The notes beneath the pieces were generated by a model. The model had not been told where the DNA came from. It worked only from the letters and a program-made list of their open reading frames with translations, and did no database searches. From Palsa-513 sp050010595 (lineage in GTDB: Bacteria > Actinomycetota > Thermoleophilia > Solirubrobacterales > Solirubrobacteraceae), in contig JBEKKS010000012.1 in the NCBI GenBank assembly GCA_050010595.1, forward strand, positions 1 through 64,000: a stretch of DNA of 64,000 nt, read 5' to 3'. Made by a program: the position numbers and the translations under genes. Position 1 is the stretch's first letter, and every line of letters begins with the position of its first letter. Positions 1 to 7,923 of the stretch are shown one piece after another.

Positions 1-44
1 GCGCCGCGCAGACCCCGATCCCCCGCCGTAGAATCGAACGACCA

Positions 45-118
45 CGGGGAGTGGCGCAGTCTGGTAGCGCACCCGGCTGGGGGCCGGGCGGTCGCAGGTT
101 CAAATCCTGTCTCCCCGA
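45..118 (+). tRNA. tRNA-Pro (anticodon GGG)
   Basis: The acceptor arms CGGGGAG and CTCCCCG pair perfectly, followed by discriminator A. The D arm (GCGC...GCGC), the anticodon stem CCCGG/CCGGG with loop CTGGGGG (anticodon GGG) and the T arm CAGGTTCAAATCCTG are all present. CCA is not encoded. The gene lies at the edge of a stretch of accessory-looking genes, and tRNA genes are common integration sites, but I found no second copy of its 3' end in the window. Confidence 0.96.
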
Positions 119-339
119 TACGCGTGCCCGAGACGGCGGTTGAGGTCCCAGGAGGCGGCGGTGATAGTGCCGATCGCGACGTACCGGTAGCGCGGCCAAT
201 CCGCCATCCACTAGCGCCGAACGCCCGCGCGCCCGGTCCCTATGCTGAACGGACCCCGGGTCGACCTAACCTAGATTATTGGGCGTTCACGAACGCCTGT
301 TCGTGTGCTCCCGTCGGTGCCCCCGCGCTCCGGTTCACG

Positions 340-1260
340 CTAGTAGAGGCCGGTGGGGCAGCCGGCGCCGTCACCGATCTGACGTTCGGTGGGGAGCCCG
401 CGGTGCTTGAAGGTGCGCTCGCCGGTCTTTACGAGGCGGGTGCCCTTCCAGGCGTAGCTCCTGTCGGTTTCTTTCCAGTAGCCGTGGATGGTTGGGCCGA
501 TCAACGTGAATGTGCGTTGAATGAGTCCTGGGTGGGCGCCGGCGATGCAGTCGAATCCGGCTTTGTCGGCTGAGTCGCCGCCGTAGCTGAGAAGCACGTC
601 GGCGGGAACCAGCCGGCCGTTCTGGTAGCCGTAGGCGACCGCGGTCGCGCCGCTCGAGATCCATGAGTCAACGAGGAAGATCTCCTTGCCGGGGTCGTTG
701 CTCACACTGGCGATCGTCAGGATTGCTGCTGCTCTCGCGCCATCGATCGGCGCTGTGACGCGCGCGCCGTCAGCTGCGACGACGCTGAGTTCTGCTTGGG
801 TTGCCTCATACATCTTTCGCAGGCTTGCGGGCGCTCCGGGCCAGCTCGGGTGCGCTCGGCTGAGACGGGAATACACGAGGAGCAGGTCAGGGGTCCCGTC
901 GCCGGTCAGATCGATCGTGCGCACCTTCACGCATCCCGACCAGCGGGGCAGGTAAGGGTTGGGAGCCGCCAATGGACACGCGTCGCTCTCGACGCCGTAA
1001 CCGTTCGGCTGGGTGCGTGGTGCACCCGGGAACACACCGCCGAACGCGCGCAAGGGTGCCGTGCCCGCGGCAGCGCTCGGCGAGCTGCCCGTCGGGCGGG
1101 TCGCCAGCTGGGCGCCCACAGCTGCCGCAGCGCACGCGAGCAGCAGGATGAACAGGTAGCGGCGCCGGCGACGGTGCTGCAACGCCCACGCCTCGCCGAA
1201 TAGCGCCCGCAAGGCCTCCCTCGGTGAGCGGCGCGGCCTGGGTTTGATCGACACAGCCAT
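340..1260 (-). CDS. Membrane-anchored protein of unknown function
   Basis: This 306-residue protein has a basic N-terminus, then one membrane segment at about residues 37-52 (YLFILLLACAAAAVGA), so most of it should lie outside the cell. A DLTGDGTPDLLLVY stretch near residue 118 resembles the calcium-binding loop of FG-GAP/VCBS repeats. Several cysteines are spaced through the exported part. It lies just downstream of a GntR-type regulator on the same strand (17 nt gap), so the two are probably one operon. The function is not recognised. Confidence 0.75.
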   Translation of the reverse strand: MAVSIKPRPRRSPREALRALFGEAWALQHRRRRRYLFILLLACAAAAVGAQLATRPTGSSPSAAAGTAPLRAFGGVFPGAPRTQPNGYGVESDACPLAAPNPYLPRWSGCVKVRTIDLTGDGTPDLLLVYSRLSRAHPSWPGAPASLRKMYEATQAELSVVAADGARVTAPIDGARAAAILTIASVSNDPGKEIFLVDSWISSGATAVAYGYQNGRLVPADVLLSYGGDSADKAGFDCIAGAHPGLIQRTFTLIGPTIHGYWKETDRSYAWKGTRLVKTGERTFKHRGLPTERQIGDGAGCPTGLY

Positions 1261-1277
1261 TGATGCGAAGGGCGTCC

Positions 1278-1646
1278 TTATCCGTTGCCGGCGCGTGGCC
1301 AGGGCGCGTGCTCGATCATGCCGATGAGCTCGTCGCGGCGGTAGCCCTGGTTGCGGGCGTACTGGACGAGCTCGTTCACGGCGCGTAGGACGGCGCCGTG
1401 TTGGGGTGTGCCGGCGACGGTGATGCCGCGGCCGCGACGGAACTCGAGCAGACCTTCATCGCGCAGTGCGCGTAGGGCGCGCAAGACGGTGTTGGTGTTG
1501 ACGCCAAGGATCGTTGCCATGTCTTTGGCGAGAGGCAGGCGTTCACCGGGTTTGGCTTCGCCGTCGGCGATCGCGCGGCGGATCTCCGCGGCCACCTGGA
1601 GGTAGAGCGGTGTTGGCTCTGAAGGATCGATCTTGCCCCGGAGAAT
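1278..1646 (-). CDS. GntR family (YtrA-like) transcriptional regulator
   Basis: The protein is about 122 residues with an N-terminal winged helix: KIDPSEPTPLYLQVAAEIRR, then KPGERLPLAKDMATILGVNTNTV, then the wing GLLEFRRGRGITV. The short C-terminal helical tail is typical of the YtrA subfamily rather than the larger FadR or HutC types. The reading frame stays open upstream through the divergent gene, but homology starts at KIDPSEP. I place the start at the ATT codon at 1646, and it could differ by a few codons. The upstream region is a compact divergent promoter that the protein probably represses. The neighbouring membrane protein is the likely co-regulated partner; in YtrA systems that partner is often a transporter. 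Confidence 0.8.
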   Translation of the reverse strand: MLRGKIDPSEPTPLYLQVAAEIRRAIADGEAKPGERLPLAKDMATILGVNTNTVLRALRALRDEGLLEFRRGRGITVAGTPQHGAVLRAVNELVQYARNQGYRRDELIGMIEHAPWPRAGNG

Positions 1647-1668
1647 GGTGTGTACTAATCTAGCACTA
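1647..1668. promoter_or_regulatory. Overlapping divergent promoters with a GntR-like operator
   Basis: Only 22 bp separate the GntR start from the NHL-repeat gene start. GTGTACTAATCTAGCAC (1650-1666) is an imperfect dyad (GTG...CAC ends). Read rightward, TAATCT ends 7 nt before ATG 1669. Read leftward, TAGATT ends 10 nt before the ATT start. Both transcripts would be leaderless or nearly so, and one bound repressor would block both. The arrangement is read from the sequence; regulation is inference. Confidence 0.5.
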
Positions 1669-2874
1669 ATGGCGGTAGCCGGCTCCGATTCTGGGCTGCT
1701 CGTGCCTCTCTCGCTGGCGGATGAGGAGGCGCTATTTCGTGAGGCGCGCCGGTTGCGCCGCCGCCGCTGGATCAGACGCACCGGCGTCATGGTTGCTGTT
1801 GCTTGCGTCGGCTCAGCGACGATCGTCCTGGCGTTGTCCGGGGGCGCCAGGACGCCACGCAGCGGTGGCGAGACGGCGGGGGTGCTCCCGAACGGGCCGT
1901 TCGAGAGCTTGAAACTGGCTGGTGCGGTGGCGGTAGCGCCGGATGGCGCGGTGTATGTCGCTGCCGGCGGGATGCCGGGCTTTACAACGACGAAGGCTGA
2001 CCGGGTGCTGGTCAGGCTGCCCGATGGGCGCTTCCGCGTCGTCGCAGGCAACGGGCATCACGGCTTCTCCGGTGACGGCGGACAAGCCGTGGATGCCGAG
2101 CTCTCCGACGTGTCCGACATCACCTTCGCGCCCAACGGCACGATGTACATCGCTGACGGGCACCGCGTGCGCATCGTCAGCCTGGACGGGGTGATCCGCA
2201 CGATCGCGGGTAACGGTCGCGCGATCCGCGACATCATCGCCGGCACACCAGCCGGGGAGCGGCTGATCGCAAACGGAACCCCGGCGCTAGCCGCTCCGCT
2301 CGGCTTCGTCAACCCGCTGTACATCGCTCTTGACCCCCGCAGCGGTCAGCTGTTCATCTCGACCGGCGCCGGCCAGATCCTGCGCCTCACACGCAACGGC
2401 AGGCTCGACACCGTGCGCGCAATCGTCCCGTCCGGTATCGGCAAAGGACCTTTCATGGGCGACGGGCCACTCGCGATCGACAAGCAAGGCAACATCGACA
2501 TCACCGGCGGCCCGCGCGGCTGGTCAGCCTGGCAGATAGCCCCGGACGGCATCGCCACCTACCTCGGCTTCGCGCGCATGCCCGGCGGTGACAACCCGAT
2601 CGTCCAACCCGGCCCGAACGGCGCCATCTACGTCGGAATCGACAGAGTCCACAACGACAGGCTCGTCTTGGACCACACGCTCGAATCCAGCACCAACGAG
2701 ACGATCAACGGCCAGTACTTCCCCAACGCGTACTTCGCGTTCGCCCCGAACGGAACGCTCTACGTCGACGACCTGCCCGGAGGCACCGGCTGGGAGCCCC
2801 ACCAGCAACTCAGAGCAATCAGCCACGGTCGCGCCACACTGCTCTGGCAAGAGCCCAACCACGTGCCGAAGTAA
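1669..2874 (+). CDS. Membrane-anchored NHL/beta-propeller repeat protein
   Basis: This 401-residue protein starts at the ATG next to a TAATCT box rather than an in-frame ATG 36 nt upstream, which lies in the divergent promoter. A basic stretch and one membrane segment (MVAVACVGSATIVLALSG, about residues 41-58) anchor it. The rest is a chain of beta-propeller blades with the recurring pattern VAPDGAVYVA, RVVAGNG, FAPNGTMYIADG, IRTIAGNG and FAPNGTLYVDDL, as in NHL/SMP-30-like extracytoplasmic proteins. It is divergent from a GntR regulator and probably controlled by it. Ligand or partner unknown. Confidence 0.8.
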   Translation: MAVAGSDSGLLVPLSLADEEALFREARRLRRRRWIRRTGVMVAVACVGSATIVLALSGGARTPRSGGETAGVLPNGPFESLKLAGAVAVAPDGAVYVAAGGMPGFTTTKADRVLVRLPDGRFRVVAGNGHHGFSGDGGQAVDAELSDVSDITFAPNGTMYIADGHRVRIVSLDGVIRTIAGNGRAIRDIIAGTPAGERLIANGTPALAAPLGFVNPLYIALDPRSGQLFISTGAGQILRLTRNGRLDTVRAIVPSGIGKGPFMGDGPLAIDKQGNIDITGGPRGWSAWQIAPDGIATYLGFARMPGGDNPIVQPGPNGAIYVGIDRVHNDRLVLDHTLESSTNETINGQYFPNAYFAFAPNGTLYVDDLPGGTGWEPHQQLRAISHGRATLLWQEPNHVPK

Positions 2875-2920
2875 GCAACTGGACGAAGGGAGCGAGCCCT
2901 TTAGCGGTAGCTTTCGTGCC

Positions 2921-3538
2921 ATGGCGCAGGTGCCTGAGGAGCATCTTCCGCTTTACGGACTCGCCGCGGATTGGCGCGGAGATCGGCGGCTGAGGGAGCA
3001 TGGCGGCCGCAAAAGCAGCGACGTTCTGAATGTCTGGGCGGGCGTGCACTACACGCCGGTCACCGGCGAGGAGATCGTTGTGCGCACCCAGCGCCGTGCA
3101 ATCGATGGCGGACTCGATCCTGAGGCGCCACCCGTGACCGGCTCCGAGCAGCTCGTCAAGCTCGACGCCGCCTGGGCGATGGTGGCGGCAAGCCGAGCCG
3201 CCGACGGCGCAGCGCTGCGTGAAGCTACGGACCCCAGCGACTGGAAGCGCGTCCACGCCGCCTACTCCCAAGAGATGGACGATGTCGCGCAGGAAATCTC
3301 CCGCCAGGACGAGCATTGGAAGGCCGCGGATCTCACGATTGACGGCGTGGCGGTCAACGCAATCGAAGCGACTTGCGACGGCTGGTGGGTCGTCCTGCAC
3401 CTCGGCGTCGGCGAGGTCGCCGACGTGTTCGTCTACGGACCGCCCGGAGCGCGACCCACACCGCTCAAGCTAGAGACCGTGAGCGCTGACGCATACCCCA
3501 GCCACCACGACTCTCCCGACTCTCCGGCGCGCGACTGA
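2921..3538 (+). CDS. Hypothetical protein
   Basis: The 205-residue product begins MAQVPEEHLPLYGLAADW. It has no signal peptide or membrane segment and no family I recognise. The body is acidic and tryptophan-rich (DEHWKAADLTIDGV, CDGWWVVLHLGVGEVADVFVYGP), which suggests a small alpha/beta cytoplasmic protein. The start at 2921 is the first ATG after the end of the upstream gene; the frame is open further back but there overlaps the NHL gene. Confidence 0.65.
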   Translation: MAQVPEEHLPLYGLAADWRGDRRLREHGGRKSSDVLNVWAGVHYTPVTGEEIVVRTQRRAIDGGLDPEAPPVTGSEQLVKLDAAWAMVAASRAADGAALREATDPSDWKRVHAAYSQEMDDVAQEISRQDEHWKAADLTIDGVAVNAIEATCDGWWVVLHLGVGEVADVFVYGPPGARPTPLKLETVSADAYPSHHDSPDSPARD

Positions 3539-3697
3539 CCAACCCACTCACCATGCCAGCTGGTGCCCTTCGTCAGGACGATCGCTCGGCCGTGCGGCAG
3601 GGGACATAGTCGGTGTTTTAGAGCGCTGTTACGGTCAACCGGCCGAGCGGTGAGGCTCCCCGCGGCCGAGCTACTCCCCTCTGGGTCTGCCGGAGCG

Positions 3698-4261
3698 CTA
3701 GTCGTCGGTCGGGATGCGTGAGAACACGAGTGCGTCTGAGCGTTGCTGGTCGAGCTGGAGGAAGGAGCGCAGGTGTCCTTCGAGCTGGAAGCCGGTTGCT
3801 GTGGGTACGCGCTGTGATAGCTCGTTCTCGGGGGTGACCCAGGCCTCGAGGCGTGCCATTGCGAGCGGGCCGAGTGCCCAGTCGCTTGCGAGGCGGACCG
3901 CGCGCGTGGCGAGCCCGCTTTGGCGCGCGTCGGGAACGATCCAGTAGCCGAGGCCGGCGACACCGGGCTGCGGTCGGATCGCGATCCACAGTTGGCCAAG
4001 CGGTTCGTCTGTCTTCGCGTCGGCGACGACTAGTGAGACGCCTTCGGCGTTCTCGATGCGACTCCACTGGCGTTGGATGTAGCTGTGGCCTTTTTCAATT
4101 GTGTAGACGGTCGGGACTGTCGTTCCGGCAGAGATGCTGGGGTCGGTGGCTGCTTGGCGTACGCAGTCCGTGTCGTCCAATCGCCGGGGGCGAAGCCGGA
4201 TCACGCTGTCTGTTAGCGGAGGGTCGGGGTAGGCGAGCACCACGCGGCGACCGTAGCGCAC
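3698..4261 (-). CDS. GNAT family N-acetyltransferase
   Basis: The 187-residue product has the GNAT acetyl-CoA fold typical of RimJ/RimL-like enzymes: IRLRPRRLDDTDCV at the start, VVADAKTDEPLGQLWIAI, the acetyl-CoA loop region GLGYWIVPDARQSGLATRAV, and a C-terminal GFQLEGHLRSFL strand. The GTG start (MRYGRR) is chosen because a paralogue at 10350-10913 begins at the same position. The frame is open far upstream but that part opposes a methyltransferase gene. The two copies are close at the nucleotide level; this one is intact. Substrate unknown. Confidence 0.88.
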   Translation of the reverse strand: MRYGRRVVLAYPDPPLTDSVIRLRPRRLDDTDCVRQAATDPSISAGTTVPTVYTIEKGHSYIQRQWSRIENAEGVSLVVADAKTDEPLGQLWIAIRPQPGVAGLGYWIVPDARQSGLATRAVRLASDWALGPLAMARLEAWVTPENELSQRVPTATGFQLEGHLRSFLQLDQQRSDALVFSRIPTDD

Positions 4262-4327
4262 TGAGCGGTGTTGTCGGATGGCTGCGATGATGACCAGGGC
4301 CGGGACGGGTCGACGGGAGGTGCGCGG

Positions 4328-5089
4328 TTGGCGGGCGTCAGTGGTGTTCGGTATGACGCGATTGGGCGTGATTACGCGCGGACGCGGCGGGCTGATCCGC
4401 GGCTTGCGGAGCGGATCGAGTGCGCGCTCGGGGATGCTCGCTCGGTGCTCAACGTCGGTGCCGGTGCCGGTTCCTATGAGCCGCGCGATCGGTATGTAGT
4501 CGCGGTGGAGCCGAGTGATGTGATGGCGGCGCAGCGCCCGCGCGAGCTCGCGCCGGCCATTCGCTGTAGCGCGGGCGCGATTCCGCTGAGAGACGACAGC
4601 GTTGACGGCGCAATGGCCGTGTTGAGCATCCACCACTGGGACGATGAGCAGCAGGCGGGCGTGCTTGAGATGCGCCGAATCGCCAGGGACGCCGTCGTGA
4701 TCGTGACCTACGACCCTTTGGCCAGCGGCGAGATGTGGCTGATGCGCGACTACCTCCCGGAGGTGGCAGACCTTGACCGGCGGATCTTCCCGGCACCACA
4801 GCTGATCGTCGCGTGGCTCGGAGGGAACGCGACCGTTGATGTGCTGCCGATCCCATCGGACACGCCGGACTGGATGCTCGGCTCGTTTTGGGCGCACCCC
4901 GAGCGCGTCCTCGATCCGGCTGCCCGAGCCGCCACATCCGGGTTGGCGCGCATGGCACCAGCGACCGTCGACCGCGTCGTCGCGGCGGTCGCCGATGACC
5001 TTGAAAGTGGCGCGTGGGATGAACGGTACGGTGACCTGCGCGAGCTCGAGGAGTACGACGTTGGACTGCGACTGATCGTTGCGACCTGA
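4328..5089 (+). CDS. SAM-dependent methyltransferase, class I
   Basis: The 253-residue protein has a Rossmann methyltransferase core: motif I is VLNVGAGAGSYEP, an acidic residue binding the ribose in VVAVEPSD, then AGAIPLRDDSVDGAMAVLSIHHW. This is the layout of UbiE/BioC-like enzymes. I chose TTG at 4328 because GGGAGG lies 7 nt upstream; ATG 4268 is the alternative. It is divergent from the GNAT gene. Two nucleotides separate its stop from the next gene, so they are probably co-transcribed. Substrate unknown. Confidence 0.85.
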   Translation: MAGVSGVRYDAIGRDYARTRRADPRLAERIECALGDARSVLNVGAGAGSYEPRDRYVVAVEPSDVMAAQRPRELAPAIRCSAGAIPLRDDSVDGAMAVLSIHHWDDEQQAGVLEMRRIARDAVVIVTYDPLASGEMWLMRDYLPEVADLDRRIFPAPQLIVAWLGGNATVDVLPIPSDTPDWMLGSFWAHPERVLDPAARAATSGLARMAPATVDRVVAAVADDLESGAWDERYGDLRELEEYDVGLRLIVAT

Positions 5090-5091
5090 CA

Positions 5092-6060
5092 GTGATGCTC
5101 GGCGCCGATCCGCGGGTCTCGGTCGCCGAGAACTACAGGCGTTTCGCTCGCGGCGAGGTGCATGGCAAATCGCCGCTGTACGAGGAGCTGTGCGACGGGA
5201 TCGCCGATGACAGCGAGCTGCTCGAGTTCCTCGTTGCCCAGCCGCCCGAGAAACGCCAGCCAAACCTGCTGCTGGGCGTGGTGCGCGTCCTGTTCGGCCG
5301 ACAGTCCGATTACGCATCGTTCCGCACCGCCGTCCTCGAACACCGCGACCTCGTAACCGCGGAGCTGAGCGCACGGCGCACGCAGACCAACGAGCCCGGC
5401 CGTTGTGCCGTGTTGCTCCCGCTGCTCGCCACATTGCCACAACCGTTGGCGCTGCTTGAGGTCGGAGCCGCGGCAGGCTTGTGCCTGCTCGTGGACCGCT
5501 ACGGCTACGACTATGACGGTCACCGCGTCGGCAGCACCGAGCTCGTCTTCCCGTGCTCGATCAGGGGGAACGTGCCGCTGCCACGCGATCTCCCGCAGGT
5601 CGCGTGGCGAGCCGGCATCGACATCTCACCGATCGACCTCCACGACCAGCAGGCGGTCCGGTGGCTCGAAACGCTCGTCTGGCCCGAGGAAACCGATCGA
5701 CTCGAGCGCCTGCGTGCGGCGATCGCGATCGCTCGCACCGACCCGCCACGAATAATTCAAGCGGACCTCCTCGACGCGCTTGCCTCCCTGGCATCCCAAG
5801 CGCCTCGCGACGCGACGCTCGTCATCTTCCACACCGCCGTTCTCCCGTATCTCACGCGCGCTCAGCGAGACCAGTTCCAGACCGTAGTCGCCACGCTCGG
5901 CGCCGAATGGATCGCCAACGAAGGCGCGGGAGTACTCGCGCACACCAGGCCCACCGCCGCCAGCCCGTGGAGCGACCAGGACTGCGTCGTGACGCACAAC
6001 CAGCAGCCGGTCGCGTTCTGTGACCCGCATGGCCGCTGGATCCAATGGATCGACCACTGA
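5092..6060 (+). CDS. DUF2332 family protein
   Basis: This protein of about 322 residues matches the DUF2332 pattern: an N-terminal YRRFARGEVHGKSPLYEELCD, a middle segment with LEVGAAAGLCLLVDRYGYDY and the C-terminal VIFHTAVLPYLTRAQRDQF. The glycine-rich LEVGAAAGL segment resembles a nucleotide- or SAM-binding loop, but no activity is established for the family. It follows the methyltransferase almost without a gap (GTG 5092 or ATG 5095). An unusually long perfect hairpin begins two bases after its stop. Confidence 0.85.
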   Translation: MMLGADPRVSVAENYRRFARGEVHGKSPLYEELCDGIADDSELLEFLVAQPPEKRQPNLLLGVVRVLFGRQSDYASFRTAVLEHRDLVTAELSARRTQTNEPGRCAVLLPLLATLPQPLALLEVGAAAGLCLLVDRYGYDYDGHRVGSTELVFPCSIRGNVPLPRDLPQVAWRAGIDISPIDLHDQQAVRWLETLVWPEETDRLERLRAAIAIARTDPPRIIQADLLDALASLASQAPRDATLVIFHTAVLPYLTRAQRDQFQTVVATLGAEWIANEGAGVLAHTRPTAASPWSDQDCVVTHNQQPVAFCDPHGRWIQWIDH

Positions 6061-6062
6061 AG

Positions 6063-6119
6063 GCGCCATCGAACACGGCCTCTCGGCCTGGACGACCGGG
6101 AGGCCGTGTTCGATGGCGC
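6063..6119. repeat. Perfect 20-bp inverted repeat, possible terminator
   Basis: GCGCCATCGAACACGGCCTC (6063-6082) is the exact reverse complement of 6100-6119, with a 17-nt loop. It starts 2 nt after the DUF2332 stop. There is no T-run downstream, so if it is a terminator it is not the canonical intrinsic type. No other copy was seen in the window. Confidence 0.7.
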
Positions 6120-6188
6120 GGTAGATCGGGGACGCCGAATTTCCCGCGTGAGCGTTGGCCTCGCCGTGTGGTCGATACGATGGTCGCT

Positions 6189-6254
6189 ATGTACCGCCTC
6201 GGTGTTGCCCCGGCCCTGCTGTTCGGCTTGGGCTCGCGAGTACCTCGGATCTGA
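6189..6254 (+). CDS. Possible leaderless 21-residue leader peptide
   Basis: An ATG lies 7 nt after a TACGAT box (6176-6181), the same spacing as other leaderless genes here. It encodes MYRLGVAPALLFGLGSRVPRI and its stop falls inside the first of two hairpins ahead of the LLM oxidoreductase. The layout suggests a translated leader controlling the downstream gene. It is not cysteine-rich and has no obvious repeated codon. Speculative. Confidence 0.3.
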   Translation: MYRLGVAPALLFGLGSRVPRI

Positions 6255-6306
6255 CGCTTCCTAGCGTCAGATAGCCCTCCCCTGCGACGGCTCTCAGCGG
6301 CCGTCG
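6249..6306 (+). promoter_or_regulatory. Two hairpins in the leader of the LLM oxidoreductase gene
   Basis: The first hairpin has a perfect 10-bp stem (ATCTGACGCT / AGCGTCAGAT, 6249-6272) with a TCCT loop. The second has a 7-bp stem (CGACGGC 6285-6291 / GCCGTCG 6300-6306). No T-run follows either. They lie between a micro-ORF and the GTG start at 6361, so attenuation is possible but unproven. Confidence 0.45.
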
Positions 6307-6360
6307 AGCTGTGTTCATCTGCTGCGGCGTTGCCGCGGCTTCCCGAGGAGACCGCCCACT

Positions 6361-7455
6361 GTGAGTTCATCTGCCCCGCTTGACCCTATCCACGATCCGA
6401 CTGCGATCACGGTCGGGCACGAGACATCTCCGAAACAGACCGGTATGCGGTTCGGTCTGTTCGGCGGCGCCCAGGCGCGTCGCGGCGACGGCGATCCAGC
6501 GCGAGGCTTTCGTGACCACGTCGACACCTGCGTCGAGGCCGAGGCGCTCGGGTTTCACTCAAGCTTCCTTGTCGAGCACCACTTCACCGGTCTCGGGCAG
6601 GTGTCGGCCTCGCTCGACTTGCTTGCATGGGTCGCCGCGCGCACGAGCACGCTGCGGCTTGGTACAGGAGTCATCGTCCTGCCCTGGCACGATCCGGTGC
6701 TGCTCGCCGAGCGGGCCGCGACACTCGATCTGATGTCCGGAGGCCGGTTGGAGTTCGGCGTCGGCAAGGGCTATCGCCACTCCGAGTTCGCCGGGTTCTG
6801 CATGACCTACGAGGAAGCGCAGGCGCGCTTCGAGGAGGCGCTCCAGGTCATCATCAAGGCCTGGACATCCAACGCGCGGTTCTCACACAACGGCAACTTC
6901 TGGCAGTACCAGGACATCATCGTCGAGCCTCCCACCGCGCAACAGCCGCATCCGCCGATTTGGATCGCCGCCGGCAAACCGGACTCGATACGCAGCGTCG
7001 CCGCGCGCGGCCACAAACTGCTGCTCGACCAGTTCGCATCAACCGAAGCCGTTGGCGAGCGGCTCGCGCAGTTCAAAGCCGAGCGCGAGGCGCGAGGCCG
7101 CACGTTCGACCCTACGGACGTCGCGGTCGCGCGCAACCTCTACGTCGCCCGCGACGCTACCGATACGCAGACAGCGCTGGCACGGCTAGCGCAGGCGCAC
7201 GCGGGCATGGTCGCTCAATCGCAGCATCCCGACGGCCGCAATCAATCGCACATCACGGCCTATGCAGGCACACCTGGCGCGACTGAGGCGAGCGCGCTCT
7301 ACGGCACGCCCGACCAAATCGCCGCGGGACTCGAAGCCTTGCAGGCAGTCGGCGTCCAGTGCGTCCTGCTTCACGGCGGAGAGTCCGCCAGGCAGAGCAT
7401 CCGGCGGTTCTCCACCGACATCATGCCAGCGTTCACTCGACCGCCGAGGCCATGA
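6361..7455 (+). CDS. LLM class (luciferase-like) flavin-dependent oxidoreductase
   Basis: The 364-residue protein has the TIM-barrel luciferase-like pattern: MRFGLFGG near residue 29, FHSSFLVEHHFTG, RTSTLRLGTGVIVLPWHDP, LDLMSGGRLEFGVGKGY and PPIWIAAG. These enzymes use FMN or F420; the sequence alone does not tell which. The start is the GTG at 6361, preceded by GAGGAG about 10 nt upstream. MRFGLFGG at 6445 is an alternative. The long structured leader suggests its own regulation. The GNAT and DJ-1 genes downstream run the same way and may form an operon with it. Confidence 0.9.
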   Translation: MSSSAPLDPIHDPTAITVGHETSPKQTGMRFGLFGGAQARRGDGDPARGFRDHVDTCVEAEALGFHSSFLVEHHFTGLGQVSASLDLLAWVAARTSTLRLGTGVIVLPWHDPVLLAERAATLDLMSGGRLEFGVGKGYRHSEFAGFCMTYEEAQARFEEALQVIIKAWTSNARFSHNGNFWQYQDIIVEPPTAQQPHPPIWIAAGKPDSIRSVAARGHKLLLDQFASTEAVGERLAQFKAEREARGRTFDPTDVAVARNLYVARDATDTQTALARLAQAHAGMVAQSQHPDGRNQSHITAYAGTPGATEASALYGTPDQIAAGLEALQAVGVQCVLLHGGESARQSIRRFSTDIMPAFTRPPRP

Positions 7456-7471
7456 TCGTCATGATGCTGTC

Positions 7472-7903
7472 TTGGCTAGGGGCTCGCTCATCATCCGACC
7501 GGCCGAGCTCGCAGACATTGCGCCGGTCCTGGAGCTCTGGTCACATGCGCGTAGCGCGCACGCGACCACGCCCGACCACGAGAGCGATCTACGGCGACTG
7601 ATCGTGGGTGGGCCTGGCACGACGCTGCTGGTCGCTTTTAACGAGCGGGGCCTTGTTGGAACGCTCATCGCGGCGTGGGACGGGTGGCGCGGAAACATGT
7701 ACCGGCTCGCCGTCAGTCCCAAGCACCGGCGCGAAGGAGTAGCCCGCCAACTGGTTGAGCGTGGCGAGCAACGACTGCGCGACCTCGGAGCCCGCCGAGT
7801 GACCGCACTCGTCGCTCACGGCGATCTGACCGCCGCTGCCTTCTGGGACGCCGCAGGCTACCCCGCGGACCCAGAGATCGGTCGCCACGTCCGCAATATC
7901 TGA
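7472..7903 (+). CDS. GNAT family N-acetyltransferase
   Basis: The protein is about 143 residues. LIIRPAELADIAPVLELW is the N-terminal GNAT strand, LVGTLIAAWDGWRGNMYRLAVSPKHRREGVARQLV carries the acetyl-CoA pyrophosphate loop (RREGVA), and ALVAHGDLTAAAFWDAAGY is the C-terminal block. No ATG or GTG lies at the right place, so I use a TTG 17 nt after the LLM stop; the start is uncertain and coupling to the upstream gene is likely. The acetyl acceptor is unknown. Confidence 0.85.
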   Translation: MARGSLIIRPAELADIAPVLELWSHARSAHATTPDHESDLRRLIVGGPGTTLLVAFNERGLVGTLIAAWDGWRGNMYRLAVSPKHRREGVARQLVERGEQRLRDLGARRVTALVAHGDLTAAAFWDAAGYPADPEIGRHVRNI

Positions 7904-7923
7904 ACGCGAACAAGGAGCAACAG

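Noticed and set aside
124..573. Open frame just after the tRNA
   Set aside because: No family, no ribosome site and it opposes the supported 340-1260 gene for half of its length.
4262..5440. Upstream extension of the leftward GNAT frame
   Set aside because: It lies opposite a real methyltransferase and has low-complexity arginine-rich translation; homology begins at the GTG at 4261.
6045..6254. 69-codon frame across the perfect hairpin
   Set aside because: It starts inside the previous gene and runs through the hairpin; only the last 21 codons have a promoter-like signal.
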